A DNA stretch of 64,000 nucleotides from Eucommia ulmoides (GCA_016647705.1 CM028335.1:15583905-15647904), one strand, 5' to 3'. Positions 11,066-23,386 are shown, counted from the stretch's first letter. Notes: a model not told the origin generated them from the sequence alone. A program made the numbers and translations.

Positions 11066-13224
11066 ATTGTTGACGTAATGAAAGAATATGTATTTGACTT
11101 ATCTTACATAATAAAGAATATATAAGTGGTGTTTTCTTAATATGAGTTTATAAGTAGTGATCTATTTTAATTTTAATGGTAAAAATAAGATTTTCTCTAT
11201 TTTTTCCTTTAAATAAAAAAAATACTTTGTTTAAAAGGTAAACTAGCTAAATTGTAGTTTTTTAAAAGTGGAGGCGAGTAAAATGATAATTAGGCAAAGT
11301 AGAGAAGGTAAAAGGTAATTAACCCTATTTTTTTTCCTTCCATTTTTTTTTTATATATATCTCATTTAAATTATTTTAATTTTTTATGACTCATTTGCCC
11401 CTATAAGATTGAAGATACTATATATAAATCATATATTTATTTTATTCAAAATTTTTAAAAATAATTATGAAATTTGATTTTTCAAATAGCACTTGATAAT
11501 TTGAACCGTTATAATTTATATTTTTGACATAAAAAAAAGTTTTATATTTCTTTACTTTTGCGATAAAGTTTATATTTTTTAAATTATTTTTATTTGTTTA
11601 GATTTAAGTGTTATCTTTTTTTTTTTTTTAATAGATTTGTTATTATTTTTTAAATGTTATGTATTTTTAAAATTAAATTAAAAATTAGTTTATGAAGTAC
11701 ATGATTAATTATGTATGAAATTAAAATTCCGACTAAAAGAAAGTTAAGAGTGCAAAAGTTTGAAATAGGCACACAAAAAATGTAAAATTCGATTTATTAA
11801 TTAAAATCAATAAAATGCTCTTCAATCAAAAACCCAAAACAAATTACAGTATACATCTCTTATAAAGTTAATACTCTTTTTATCCTCAAAATTGAAAAAG
11901 TGTAGTTTATCTACTAACAATTTCACCGATAGTTAAAAAAGAAATCTTTACAATGGCCATTTTCATTGACATTTCAATAAGTTATAATTTTTTTAATAAT
12001 TGATAATTTTGAATTTTTCATAAAATTGACAAAATCAAGTATTTTCGGTGAGTCAATCTTTCTAAATTTATTTTTTATAAATGTGACAAAATCGATTTTT
12101 TTGGTAAAATACCCTTTCAAAATTTCACAATTTTGAATTTTTATATAACAATGACAAAATAGGATTTTTTTCGCTGGATTGTAATTTTTCAAAATTCACG
12201 ATTTTTAATTTTTCTTAGAAATGACAAAATCATATATATTTGGAAATAGTCTTTTTAAATTTTATGATTCGGGTTTTTTCATAAAATAAAAAAAAAAAAA
12301 AAAAAAATCAAACTTTTTAGGTGAGTTATAACCTTTCAAAAATTGACAATTTTGAGTTATTCATAAAAGTGAAGAAATTGGTGTTTTTTTGAGAGTTATA
12401 ATTTTAGAAAAAATTCAAAATCAATCTTTTGTTTTGTCAATTTATTTTCAATTTTAAAATGGTTCAAAATTGATTTGTTCATATTAAAAAACAAAAATTC
12501 TACTTTTAGAGGCTGAGCTTGATTTTGAGCCTATGGGTAGGGTTAGGACTCCAAAATTTAGGCCCCTTCAGATTATTTGGTTTTTTTTTTTTTTTTTTGT
12601 TGAATTATAATTAATTAATATGAAATTATGAATGTATTTATTTTATTTAGATATGGAGGTGTATAGTTTATTTTAGTGTCGAATGTGGATGAATATTTTT
12701 ATGAAAAATAGTATTGGTAAGTACTAATTATTATTTATGAATGTATTTTATAATTTTAATTTATTATTTTAGTGATTTCTTTTTTTTAATTATAAAAACA
12801 TTATAGGGTGGGTCGACCCTAAGGCTGTGCTTGGGTTTGAAGTTTTTTTGTTTAGGACCGGGCCTGGGCATGATGTCGAGTTTACCATTTTTTGTAATAT
12901 CCTAGGTACGTAGAGCCCAGTCCGATCCAGCCCATGATCACCCCTAATTAGTGCATGAGGTTTTTTTTTTTTGTTATGGTTTGAATATTTTAATTTTTTA
13001 ATTGAAAAGCTATTAAGTAATAACTGGTAAAAAATAATAGTTGAATTCCAAAAATTATTTTTAGGGTGTTGGTGTAATTTTTCATTGTTATTTAATTTTT
13101 AAAATTTATATGAGTAAGTTTGATAAATACCCTATATAGAGATTAGAGAGAGTTTCCCTATAAAAGACGGGGAAAATGATTTTTAAAAACCTTACGGGTT
13201 TACCTATATATCCACTCTCTAGAT
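11066..13224. other. AT-rich intergenic DNA with an embedded minisatellite repeat
   Basis: Apart from the repeat at 11770-12480, this holds long A or T runs and no convincing coding frame. 12800-12960 contains GC-richer phrases ('gggtgggtcgaccctaaggc', 'gggcctgggcatgatg') that could be a decayed hAT-like MITE, but no clear inverted ends or target duplication were found. Confidence 0.5.
11770..12480 (+). repeat. Minisatellite-bearing dispersed repeat, copy 1
   Basis: Opens with 'gctcttcaatcaaaa' and continues with about six diverged units of 60-75 bp. Each unit contains versions of 'ggtgagttataacctttcaa', 'ttttgaatttttcataaaa' and 'gacaaaatc'. The same leader and same unit occur in the same orientation at 37800-38360. 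It is non-coding; the ORF-like frame at 11974-12192 is a by-product of the repeat. Confidence 0.7.
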
Positions 13225-13238
13225 ACTCTCTAAAGGGA

Positions 13239-13429
13239 CCAATAAGATGTGGCTCAAGTGGTAAGGCCTGTTTGAATTAAAGCAATTGAGGGGCCTCTGC
13301 AAGGTCAGAGATTCGAGCCTGCAGAAAAATATTTGTTGGGAGGGACAACCACGCACTCCGAACGAAATTAGTCTTACACCATGTGTGGGTGTTGAGACAC
13401 TCGTAGGTATACAAAAAAAAAAAACAAAA
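13239..13429 (+). mobile_element. tRNA-derived SINE, copy 1
   Basis: A box A-like segment ('gtggctcaagtggtaagg') is followed about 50 bases later by a box B-like segment ('ggtcagagattcgagcc'), the internal RNA polymerase III promoter layout of a tRNA. A tRNA-unrelated body ends 'gtaggtatac' plus an A-run. The flanks 'actctctaaaggga' and 'actcgctaatggga' look like a decayed target duplication. It matches the minus-strand copy at 33184-33372 over its length. Confidence 0.85.
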
Positions 13430-13439
13430 ACTCGCTAAT

Positions 13440-13808
13440 GGGAGATTTCATTTGCTTTCATTTCCTGTTGTGGAGATTTCATTTTCTGATTCACGCCGAT
13501 GATTAGCGACTTTTCTATTTCACAAGAGGTGATTGGTGACCATGGATGTAGAGCAGATGTTTGGGCAAGAGATTCGGCGGGGAAAATAATTGGGTATATT
13601 CGAGCTGATCGAGATGATCATTAGAGTGGCTTATCTCAAGCTTGAGTTCGAGAGTCGGCGATCCAGGTTCGTCAACCTTTTGTTCGACCGACCCACCAGT
13701 CTGTTGGTGGATTTTGACGACGATCAAGAAATGAGAGACTTTGAAATGGGGTTCTAAGAATCTGTCAACATTGGAGCGGAGCGACGTCAGCAAAATCGAT
13801 ATACAGGA
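13440..13808. other. Unrecognised host sequence left of the family B solo LTR
   Basis: GC-richer than its surroundings and with an open minus frame at 13515-13793, but neither that frame nor a short plus-strand reading could be matched to a family. It continues on the far side of the solo LTR at 16241, so the two parts are one interrupted locus, possibly an old gene fragment. Confidence 0.35.
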
Positions 13809-16235
13809 TGTTGGCCCAGTGAGCTACCCTAGAGGGGGTGAATTCGATAGTAATAAAAATTATCAAATAAATAACACTTAAAAATTCAAATAACTATCCT
13901 AAATTAATTATTATCTTTATAGCAGCGGATATGTGTTATCAAACTAGGTGCACACCCAAACAACTGAAAATAAATAAAGTAAAAATTGCAGCACACCAAA
14001 ATTTATATTGGTTCATCAAGTTACTCTTGGCTAATTCAGTCTTCCAAATCCCACGGAGAGTCGCACCCACTAATCACTATGATCTCTTTAATCAGGTAGG
14101 AACCAAACCCTTATAAAATGATTCTTTTCACAGGCTCAAAATCAACCTTTACAATTTTCTTTTCACAGGATAAGGAAGAACCTCTATCTTTTTCCCAGGT
14201 ACAAGATTAACCTAATTCTATTACAGGAAGAATCACAACCTATTTTTTTTTATACCTAAGGCTAAAGAATTAAACCTCACCAAATCACTCAAAGTATCAT
14301 TTTACCCAGTAAGGATTGAATCGTTATAAATTCACTCAAAATTAATTCTAGTCAGGAAGAATTACGCCTATCTTTTTTCACGGGAAAAGAGTAACATAAT
14401 CTTTTTATACATTAGGTAAAGATTAAACTTCAATCTCTTTACCGGAAGAGATTGAAACCCGAAGCTACCTTTGATTACAAATTCCCAATAATATCTAATT
14501 CCCATACAACTCACCACTTACAAAATTGATAAGTTTTTTCCCACTTGGAGCTTCTACCACCCGGATTAATTTGAACTCAATTAATGTCCCGATACTAGTG
14601 ATAGAAAGTGAGAATTTCAAAATTTGATTTTAATGAAAGCAGGTAGCACATAATTTAGCACGTAATCATATTTTCACAGGAAATCGTTTCAAAATATTTT
14701 TCAAGCAATTTAAAGTTCAGAAAAAACTATTTCAAAGATCAAAATTCCAAGTAACAAATAATAATATCAAATATCAATTAAGAGTAAATATTTGGAATAA
14801 TCTCACTAGGATACCACTGAAATGAATGTAAATGAATCGCAGTGAAACTTTAGATCAGTAACAACAACAACAACAAATTTCCCAAGAACAATTCTTAAGA
14901 AAAATCTCAAAATAATCTCAATATGAATTCAGAATAACCACTCTCAGAAAGCTCAAGAACTGAATAACTCTTGAAAATTAATTGATTGGGATCACTCATA
15001 AGTGAAAAACGCAGGTCTACTTAAAAGGATTTAAAACAAACTCTCCAACGGCTAGTTTCCACTTGTCATGAAACTTAATTGCTCTTATAGACCCTTTATA
15101 TCGATATGACTCAATCCTGGTTCAATTCACTCAATTGTAACTTTTAAAATATTCAATTTAATTCCTAAAATATTTCTCAATCTCAATAAGATAATATAGA
15201 AAGAATTAAACCTAGTAATTTGAGAAATAATCAAATTATATGAACCATATCTATAGGGATATCAAAATATCAATCACATATTTCAAATAACATCAAATCC
15301 TTAAGATATCTCTTAGATCTTAACCATAAAACGGCTAGAACGACTACTTTTTGATCAAATCCATGAAATTCTCTAAACTTGAAATCAAACCATCGGTTGA
15401 TCGATCAAAATCATAAGGCAACCGATCGATTCAAGTTATAGCCCAAGCCAAAAAAGTTCTCGCCAGTCGGTCGACCGAAACTCTATGGTCTTCAATCAAT
15501 CGATTCAGGATGCTCCCCAGGCCAATTTTTAGCTATGGTCAGTCGACCGATTATCTTAGGTCTGTCGACCGATCAATTCAGAGAGTTCAGGTATTGACCT
15601 TAGGTTGACCGATCCCTCATGATCTGTCAATCGATCGATTCAGAGAGTTCAGATTTCGGCTTAGGTCGACCGATCTCTCTTTGGTCGGTTGACCGATTGA
15701 TCCAGAGACTGAACCATTCCCAGCCCCTTCTTCGTCGGTTGACCAATCCTCATTGGTTGGTTGACCGATTTTGCTAGAACATTTCTTCCTCAATTAATTT
15801 TAACTCCGATCTTCAATGTTTTTGCCCCTTTAACCGATTTCTTTTCTCGATTAACTTAATCGACACTTTAAATTAATTTTAATTACTAATCTTTCTTAAA
15901 TCAATATTTCTTCTTCAATTTCACATAGGAACAAATATGTTTAACTAATTAAGATCTTAATAAAAACACACATAAACATAAATTCATTTTTGTGTCGTGT
16001 GTGATCCTAATCGGGATACATTAAGAGTTAAAATTAACCTGAGTTGTTTTCTCCTAAATTCTGCAAAGTCTTCAGTCTCTTAATGCTTGTCTCCTTGTCA
16101 GTCTCTTGCATCCTTAACCATCTTCAATCATTTCTTCATAATAAAATCATCAATGGAACGTTTACACTGAAATACTCAATTAGTTCCATAAAAAATATCA
16201 ACATTTAATTGTCCATCAAAATCTTAGGATCAACA
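13809..16235 (+). mobile_element. Solo LTR of family A/B, complete copy
   Basis: 2427 bp, beginning TGTTGGCCCAGTGAGC and ending GGATCAACA. It is flanked by CAGGA (13804-13808) and GAGGA (16236-16240), a 4-of-5 target duplication. It is collinear with the interrupted copy at 1-7739. 15380-15780 contains an irregular array of 'GGTTGACCGATYNATTCAG'-like phrases rich in the WRKY-type core TTGACC. 'gagctaccctagagggggtg' near the start is a phrase I associate with plant repeats but cannot place. No coding capacity. Confidence 0.65.
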
Positions 16236-16240
16236 GAGGA

Positions 16241-16785
16241 GATAACAACAGCGCCAGTCCTGATTTCTAGCAACAACAAAGGCAACAACTCCATCAAGTG
16301 TTTGGATATGTTTGATCCTTTCGACATGGAAGAAACACATGCGAAGAGGCCAGTAGCTGACACAATACTGGGAAGAGAGGCACCCTAGAGCAAGATGCCA
16401 ATGGTTGCTGTGGGTCACTAGATGAGGGCAATATCTACCCAGAATTCTGGCGACACTCTCAAGTCTTCGAAGAGTTTGGCTGTTGTTTAAGATCCATACA
16501 CAACAAAATTCGAGGCATCCAAATGGAAGTTTCAAGCTGGTTACAATCAATTGAAGCAGACGAAAAGGAAGATAAAGATGATCGACGTGAAGGATCTTCT
16601 TCCTACCAATTTCAAAGACAGAGATTCTTGCAAAAGAAGGTTCTATGGTAGATAGATTTTATTTATGAACAACATGTATTAAATAGTAGTAATTATAAAA
16701 ATACAAAGAAGGGTGAAAGGGAGAGAGAACTACATGCAACTTGATCCCGGATAGTTTTATAAATGATAAATAGTATTTTTTTTTT
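16241..16785. other. Unrecognised host sequence right of the family B solo LTR
   Basis: Continuation of the locus at 13440-13808. Plus-strand reading gives a gene-like stretch interrupted by stops (around 16380, 16410 and 16490), followed by a lysine-rich tail. A minus frame is open at 16230-16550 but starts in the LTR boundary and looks like a shadow. Possibly a decayed gene fragment; family not recognised. Confidence 0.35.
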
Positions 16786-16963
16786 GTGTTTTACGCAAAT
16801 TGTAGTATATCCTATTATAGTGTTTCCGCAGGCACATAATACCCTAATACTGACATATCGTGAGCAATTACAACAGTTTGTATACTCACAAAATATAAAC
16901 ACAAGGGGATTATGTGTTTACGGAAATACCACAATGGGGTAAAATGCGATTCGTGTAAAACAC
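16786..16963. mobile_element. Foldback (MITE-like) element
   Basis: The left arm starts 'gtgttttacgcaaattg' and the right arm ends 'cgattcgtgtaaaacac'; the arms are imperfect reverse complements over about 75 bases with a loop of about 45. The shared inner pieces 'tttccg..gcacataat' and 'attatgtgtttacgga' confirm the pairing. Target duplications are not clear. Confidence 0.55.
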
Positions 16964-17486
16964 AGGAGAATAAAATATCATTAATTCTTTTAACTATCTG
17001 GGCACGTAGGAAGCCTGATCGGTGTAGTTGCATTAATATTTAAATCTTCCTACTATAAAAAGATCACATTTGGTTGTACATTATATATGTCGTGTGTGTA
17101 TCTTTGTAAAAAAAATAATAATAGTCCTCTCTCTCTTTAAGTTTCATTTGAATTTTTGTGTTCTTAATGCATGTGGGAATTCGTGAATATTGGTAGTGGA
17201 TTTTATTTTTTTGCTACAAACCGCAAGTGTACGGGGTAAGGTTAAATCGTCGTTAAGTACTGCGATTATCGTAATCTAACTTCATTTAGGCATCCAAATT
17301 TTTGGGTTTATAAAACTAAAATAATTAAAATAAATATAAATACAAAAATAAAATAAAATATTAATTTTCTATGGACAAATATTATAGAGGCTTGATTTCA
17401 TCTTGTAATTCTCATGTTATTCTATTAAGCAATTATTGGCTAATTCCATTTATTCAATAATTAAGGTCCATGTGCTCCCTTACTAA

Positions 17487-18156
17487 GGGTATGTTTGATA
17501 AAAAAATTAAGTGCTTAAAATTGATTATATTAAATACTTAATTAATTAAGTTTGTTTGATAAATGTAATTAGTATCACTTAATTAATTAAGTTAACTTAA
17601 AAATTAAGTCAAAATGTGAATAAAAAATTAAGTCAAGGTCCTTTCACTTATTTCATTTTACTTAATGCACTCTATTATTTTTCACTTAAAAAAAAATTAT
17701 GTTTTGACCATTTTGCCTTTAATCTCCTATGAGGATTTAATTAAAGTTAAGATTAATGAGAATTGAATTAATTTTGGATTATTTTATGATTTTAATTTTA
17801 TTTTATATTTAAATTATTGTTATAATTTAATTTAAGCAATCAAACTATATAAAAAAATACATAATATTTACATATTTTTGGGTTAATTTCTACTTTTAAT
17901 TTTAATATATTTTTTTTTTTAAAAAAAGGGCACCCTGATTTTATTGTTTTGTTCTCAATTTTTTTTTTCCACATTATCTTGATTCAAATGTAGTTATGTA
18001 AATTAAACAATTTTCAGCATATAAATTTTGTACTTATCAAACAAATAAAAAAAATTCATCACCTAAATTTTCAGCACAATTTTATCAAACAACCTTATTA
18101 AATTTTCAGCACTTAATTTTCAGCACTTAAAATTTCAGTTGTTATTAAACAAGCCC
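17487..18156 (+). mobile_element. Tourist-like (PIF/Harbinger-type) MITE, copy 1
   Basis: Terminal inverted repeats GGGTATGTTTGATAA and (reverse complement) GGGCTTGTTTAATAA, flanked by the 3-bp target TAA (17484-17486 and 18157-18159). 670 bp with no coding sequence. The same ends and TAA target occur at 25681-26376 and 18313-21242. Both the TAA target and the GGGCNTGTTTGATAA-type end fit the PIF/Harbinger superfamily. Confidence 0.8.
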
Positions 18157-19104
18157 TAACTCTTTCGAGTGTCAAGTGAGAGAATATGTAAACACTTCAA
18201 TACTGATATCTCTATTTAGTATTTAGATTAAAATTCGTTATACCTGAACTTATAGATTACGTAAGCTTTAAATATATCCCGATCTCTTAAAACTTACGTT
18301 GTGTTTAACTAAGAGCTTATTTGATAACGACTTAATTTTTAAGTACTGAAAATTTAAGTGCTGAAAATTTAAGAAGGTTGTTTGATAAAATTGTACTGAA
18401 AATTTAAGTGCTGAATTTTTTTTGTTTGCTTGATAAATAAAAATGTAAATGCTAAAAATTATTTAATTTACATAATTGCCCTTGAATCAAGATTACACAA
18501 ACAAACAAAAAAAAAAAAAAAAAAAAAAGAGAGAGAGAGAGAGAGAACAAAACAATAAAATAAAAACACTAATAATATACCAAAAAGTTCGAATATCTAA
18601 ATTATCATAAATCAACAATAACATAGAATTCAACCAAAAAAATAAATAAATTAAATCTGGGAATTAAACAAAATTTGTATCTGGGGTGACTGTCTCTCTT
18701 CCATTACATTTGATAGCTGCCTTATCGTAAGCCCTAAATTTCCAGGGAAAAAAAATATGTGTTGGATGACACCCTGTTGATGTTGAGAATTCAGGGTAAT
18801 AAATTCATCAAGGAGAGAAGGATATTCATTATGATAAGGACCTTGCAGCTTCCAGTTCACTGTCGAACAGCCCCAGATACACATACCTGCAATTCAAGCA
18901 TCATAAAAGCAACCATGAGAAATTGAGCTCAATTTTTTTTACCGGATTAAAATGAAAACTGAATAAAATAGTTCCTCACTTTTTACCCAGTAACTGCCCC
19001 ATGCGAGCTTCCCATCTGCTACATTTATGTAGAGTCACTCCCCGGTACTTTGAGTTCCCCCTCGAGAAACCAATACTCTAGCGGCGAAGGATGTGCACAA
19101 ATAT

Positions 19105-19740
19105 CCCATGTAAGAGGGCTGTAAGGCCCTACATCTCCATGAAGCCATTGTTCTAAGTTCCCATTGCCTACATACTCATAAACAAACATCCTATGAAATT
19201 AAGAAAACATATTATTACCAGAAAAAGACAGATTATCCTAGAATGAAGATTATAAACTGTTAAATCATAGTACCTATGAGCACCTTCAGCACAATAGCCA
19301 AGTAATCTCACCAAATTCTTGTGCCGAACACGCCCAATTGCTTCAACTTCAACCTTAAACTCCATCTCAGCTTGTCCCCTGAAAGAAAATCACAATCAAC
19401 AAGCCATTTTTTGGGTAATTTTTCAAATTCTTGTCTGAAATTGAGAAGCAGAGTTCATCAGATTACCTATCTGGATTGATGATTGATGAACAATCCAGAA
19501 ATTGATGAGCGAAAATGGTTTTTTAAGTATATACAAACATTCATGCATGCATAAAATTATCACAGATTTATGCATGCATATGTATATATAGCTAAGAATT
19601 TCAGGGCTTCACCTGTTATTGAGCAAATTCTTGACAGCAACTTGAGCATTATCCTCCAGCACGCCGCGATAAACAATCCCATACCCACCTTCGCCAATCA
19701 CATTCTCATCAGCGAGCCCATTAGTTTCGAGAGTTCATCG
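19105..19740 (-). pseudogene. Receptor-like protein kinase fragment, three exons with introns
   Basis: Minus-strand exons read in order: about 19740-19613 ([18 protein letters not shown], the glycine-rich ATP-binding loop, then VAVKNLLNN with the catalytic lysine), 19378-19274 (35 residues, including [20 protein letters not shown]) and 19190-about 19107 ([20 protein letters not shown] then SPLTWD). The junctions AG|GTGAAG, TTTCAG|G and ATAG|GTAC are proper splice sites. The sequence is typical of the plant receptor-like kinase group that includes Arabidopsis At1g01540 and At4g02630. The catalytic loop, DFG segment and activation loop are absent, and the N-terminal membrane region is missing, so it cannot be a working kinase. 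Retained introns show capture of genomic DNA rather than a retrocopy. Homology stops abruptly after the third exon. Confidence 0.85.
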
Positions 19741-20286
19741 TTCAGGAACACTGACTTACCGTCGGACATTTCTCTCCAGCTTCTACTTTAGATGATTAAC
19801 TACTAAACAGAGAGACGCATCCGAAAATAAACTTTTTCGAAGGTCAAAGCGAAGAACAGAAACAGAGAGATTGATAAATAGCTCAACGGGTGGGGATTGT
19901 AGATAAACTGGATTCTCTTTCCATGACTATGAGAGAGAGAACAGCTGAAACTGGGGAGCAGCTGTAGTGAATGGGACTTCCAATTTTTATTGAAGACCAA
20001 ATGCATTCAATACATTAACTGTAAGAACATTCAATGTCTTTTTCCTTCATTCATCAAACTATTAACTCCATAATTTCTAATTAACACTAAAAAATGATAG
20101 ATAGACGATTTTCAAGATTAATAGTTCTTTCAACGAGCGTCAACAATAAATCAACCTAATAGGATCTTAAAAAACAAGCCTAAAATCATAACCACACCAA
20201 ATTCTTGAGGAAAAGTTTAGGGATCAAAATGCAAGAATCAAAAATCAAAAGATAACAACCAAAATGACAAAAATGGAAAGCTTACC

Positions 20287-20375
20287 AAAAGGGCATCATC
20301 AATAGGTTCATCATGAGCAGAGATCACAGGCTTCTTCCTCACTTGAATGCCTTCATCACAAACCTACTTCCCAGA
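20287..20375 (-). other. Exon-like block inside the Pack-type element, gene unknown
   Basis: A minus-strand open block reading ...VRKKPVISAHDEPIDDALL ends at a good splice donor (TTG|GTAAGC). It is not part of the kinase family fragment and I do not recognise it; it may come from a second donor gene. 20432-20623 also has an open minus frame that may be chance. Confidence 0.3.
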
Positions 20376-22491
20376 TCAAATAACATAAGACCCTCACCTT
20401 ATTAAAAATTGTAATAATTCTTCTATAGATATCAATCAATGGCAGACAGACAAACCTCATAAGACCTTGGAAGAAACACATTTTGCAGACACATATATCC
20501 CTCTACCTGACCAATTAATGGAGACGACGACAACAAGATCAACAACGAACTCCAAAAACAAGAAAAATTTCTGAATATGAATTGTGTTCGACAGGAAACC
20601 CTACCCCGTGAACAGAAATTCATATCTCACCAAACCAATCTCAAAATTTAGATCTCACCGCCGATTCGGAACACCTATATTCACAAATTTAAATAATTAA
20701 TCACCAATAAAACATTAACAAGCACATATGTGTATTCAAGCACAAGTACAAGAGCGGAAAACAAAAATTTCAGATTTCAAAAATAGAAAAACAGAAATCT
20801 GAAGAACGAAGAACATAAATATCGAGTTGAAGAAACGAAATTGAAGAAGAACATACCTCGCCGCCGCTTCTCTCTTCTCAACTCGTTGAAGCTTCTCTTG
20901 CTGTCGCCTCTCTTCTCAAATCGCCGCCGTCACCTCTCAAGTCTCTTCTCTGCTCTCTCTTCTCTGGAAAAATAGAAAATGAACGATGCGAGAAGAAGCC
21001 CTATCGAATGAAGGGCAAAATGATTTTTTTTTTTTTTTTTAATTTGAAACTACTGAGCGCTTTCTGCCAAAAAAAAGAAAGTAAGGGGGGTGTTTGCTGA
21101 ATTTTTAACTTAATTTTTCACTTATTTTTTCAGCTAACTTAATTAATTAAGTAATTTTAATTACATTTGTTAAACACAATTAATTAATTAAGTGCTTAAT
21201 CTACTCAATTTTAAGTGTTTTTTTTTTTTATCAAACATGCCCTAAGTCCGAACCCGAGATTACCTCTCCCGAGTGTCAAATTCTAAGTTCTCAAATCAAC
21301 CCAAAATATCATGTCGAAGTATAAATTGGAAGCATTAAGAAGGCAAATATAATTAAATAGAAAACCTAGTCGATAAATCTAGAACTTGATCATCTTCTGG
21401 TCTCACAAAATCCTAAATTCCCAACTCGATTAATTAGGTGTTGATCACCTCTCGGACTCGCAACAACCTAAACTATACACTCTCAATTCCGGTTACAAAC
21501 TCAATCTTTCTCGAGTATAAAATTCACAACCTAAAGTCATCTAATTTATTGGCCACATGAATCAAACGCATTAAATATTGGAGATGCATAAATTAGAATT
21601 AAAACTAACAATTAACAAAATGTTCAAAACGTGGTTCAAACGAGGCTACATCTGAGCCCTAGATATAAACGATTAACTCAACAGAGATAAATCCATAAGC
21701 AATCCTTTCAATAAATTCATAAATGTAAATATGTTCAATACAATATTATAAATACAAAATTAAATCAAGATTAGGATGAGAGAAAGGAAGAGAAAATCTT
21801 ATTGTGGGTTTGACCTCCAAATCTTCAACTCCAAGTGCCTCCAATGGTGTTTTCTTCCTCAATTTTACCTCAAATCGCCACACCATGGGGTGTTTCTCGC
21901 CCAAAATCGAGCCTCCAATGTTGGATTCTTCCCCAAATCTATCATCCCCTTTGGTTTGAGGTATAAAGGGGTATAAATAGGGTTCAAAGAGTAGGATTTC
22001 AGGTTGCAGGCTGATGGGATTACAATGCGTATTTTTGTGCTGCAAAGCACTTTGGGCAGAAACTAGCCCAAAGACACTAATGGGAGCGCACTGTAGCGTG
22101 CTTAAATTTGTGTTGCAGCGCGCTTTAGACAACGCCGATACCTAATTTGGATTTTGCCCGTAACTTTATCGTCTAAATTCGGATTGAGGTGATTCAAAAA
22201 TATATGAAAAACTAAGACGTAGATTTACAACTTCCGTGTTTTGAGTTTTTCCAAAATCGGATTGCATCGTGGTTTAAATCGGCCTTGAAGTTGTTGCTCT
22301 TCCACTACTAAAGAACCGTTACAACCCAATTCACCTTTTTTTTACCACATTATCGCCTTTTCTCCCAATTGTTTGTAATTCTTACAAAATACAATAAAAA
22401 CACATTAAACTAACAAGAATGCTTGAAAACTCACAAATATTTAAACTCAAAAGCTCTTGATTTGTTGGTAAATAACTCACTCATCAAATAT

Positions 22492-23331
22492 TTATTTATT
22501 TTTTCCTTTTTTTGGTGAAATATATTAATAATATATTTTTAAAAAATAATATTTAAAATTTTCCTCCAACTTTTTGTCAGTAAATATAGTCTGAAATTAA
22601 TTAAATAATTAATTATTTAATCAATTATTAATCAAAAAATAAACAGAAAGAAGAAACAATTTTGATTTATTTATTACATAAACATTCCAAATAACGTTAC
22701 AAGAAAAGTATTACAATAAAAAATGGTAAAACAAAAAGAAGAAAACTTACTGTAAAATAATAAAACAAATAGAAACAGATTACTTACTGTGTAAATACCA
22801 GAATAGAAGATCGATATAATCGTTTAACGATTTATCCTTAAAGCATATTTCACTCCCGTTAGGCGCTTACGGTTGAATGAGCGTCTACCTTCTATGATAT
22901 AACGACCACACTGCTACTGGAACCAGCACTAGAAACCAGAAGAAGAATGTGTAAAATTCTCTCAAAAGCAAGAACAACATAAATAGGAAAATATAATGCA
23001 ATGTAACTTATGGGATACCTAACGCTAAGAAATGCATGCCTTTTTAGAGGGGGCAAAAATGAACCTGAAGAAGGCTTGTTGTTAAAGCATTCAATGGAAA
23101 ACACTAATTACCTCGGACTTAGACCCAGGCTCGAGCTGGGCCGAGCCGGGCCAGCGGTAGATCGGATGGCAACGACGCGCGCGTGCGTATGTGGCTTTAT
23201 TTATTTTATAGCATTTAGCTTTCTTTATGTCCATATCTTTCAACGCCCTAAAGGGCTAACCTATAAGAGGTATCTTGAGTCTTAATAAATGATTTTTCTT
23301 CTTCTTAGGTTACCTATGTGGGATAACCCAC
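22492..23331. other. Spacer between the Athila-like solo LTR and the LINE
   Basis: AT-rich to about 22850, then a more GC-balanced part with a GC-rich patch at 23130-23195 ('gggccgagccgggcc', 'cgacgcgcgcgtgcg'). No recognisable protein, RNA gene or element. Confidence 0.4.
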
Positions 23332-23386
23332 TTTTTTTTTGGTAAAAAAATGAAAGATACAACAAATAGAAACAAAACAAAACAAA

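Larger units (their letters stand above)
18313..21242 (-). mobile_element. Pack-type Tourist-like element carrying captured gene fragments
   Basis: Target TAA at 18310-18312 and 21243-21245. The ends are GAGCTTATTTGATAA (one change from the family end) and, reverse-complemented, GGGCATGTTTGATAA. 18313-18600 is the reverse complement of the right part of the MITE at 17487-18156, and 21084-21242 is the reverse complement of its left 160 bases. The 2.4 kb between is not MITE: it holds receptor-like-kinase exons with introns (19105-19740), another exon-like block (20287-20375) and a pyrimidine-rich UTR-like stretch (20860-20985). This is the structure of a transposon that has taken up genomic gene fragments. 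It sits inside the solo LTR at 17191-22486, so the acquisition happened elsewhere. Confidence 0.75.
17191..22486 (-). mobile_element. Solo LTR, Athila/Tat-like Ty3/gypsy, split by two Tourist-like elements
   Basis: On the minus strand it starts TGATGAGTGAGTTATTTACC and ends near ...GTACACTTGCGGTTTGTAG...CTACCA. A perfect duplication AATAT lies at 17186-17190 and 22487-22491. Features shared with the LTRs at 50767-59436 include the 'ctctcccgagtgtcaaa' phrase and the ending with a 'cacttgcggt' motif. After removing the two nested elements (17487-18156 and 18313-21242) the LTR is about 1.7 kb. The pieces are 17191-17483, 18160-18309 and 21246-22486. It has no pol sequence. Confidence 0.72.

Noticed and set aside
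12800..12960. hAT-like MITE with GGGCCTGGGC phrases
   Set aside because: No matching inverted ends or 8-bp target duplication could be found.
18313..21242. A functional kinase gene
   Set aside because: Only the N-terminal kinase subdomains are present; no catalytic loop, and it lies between transposon ends.
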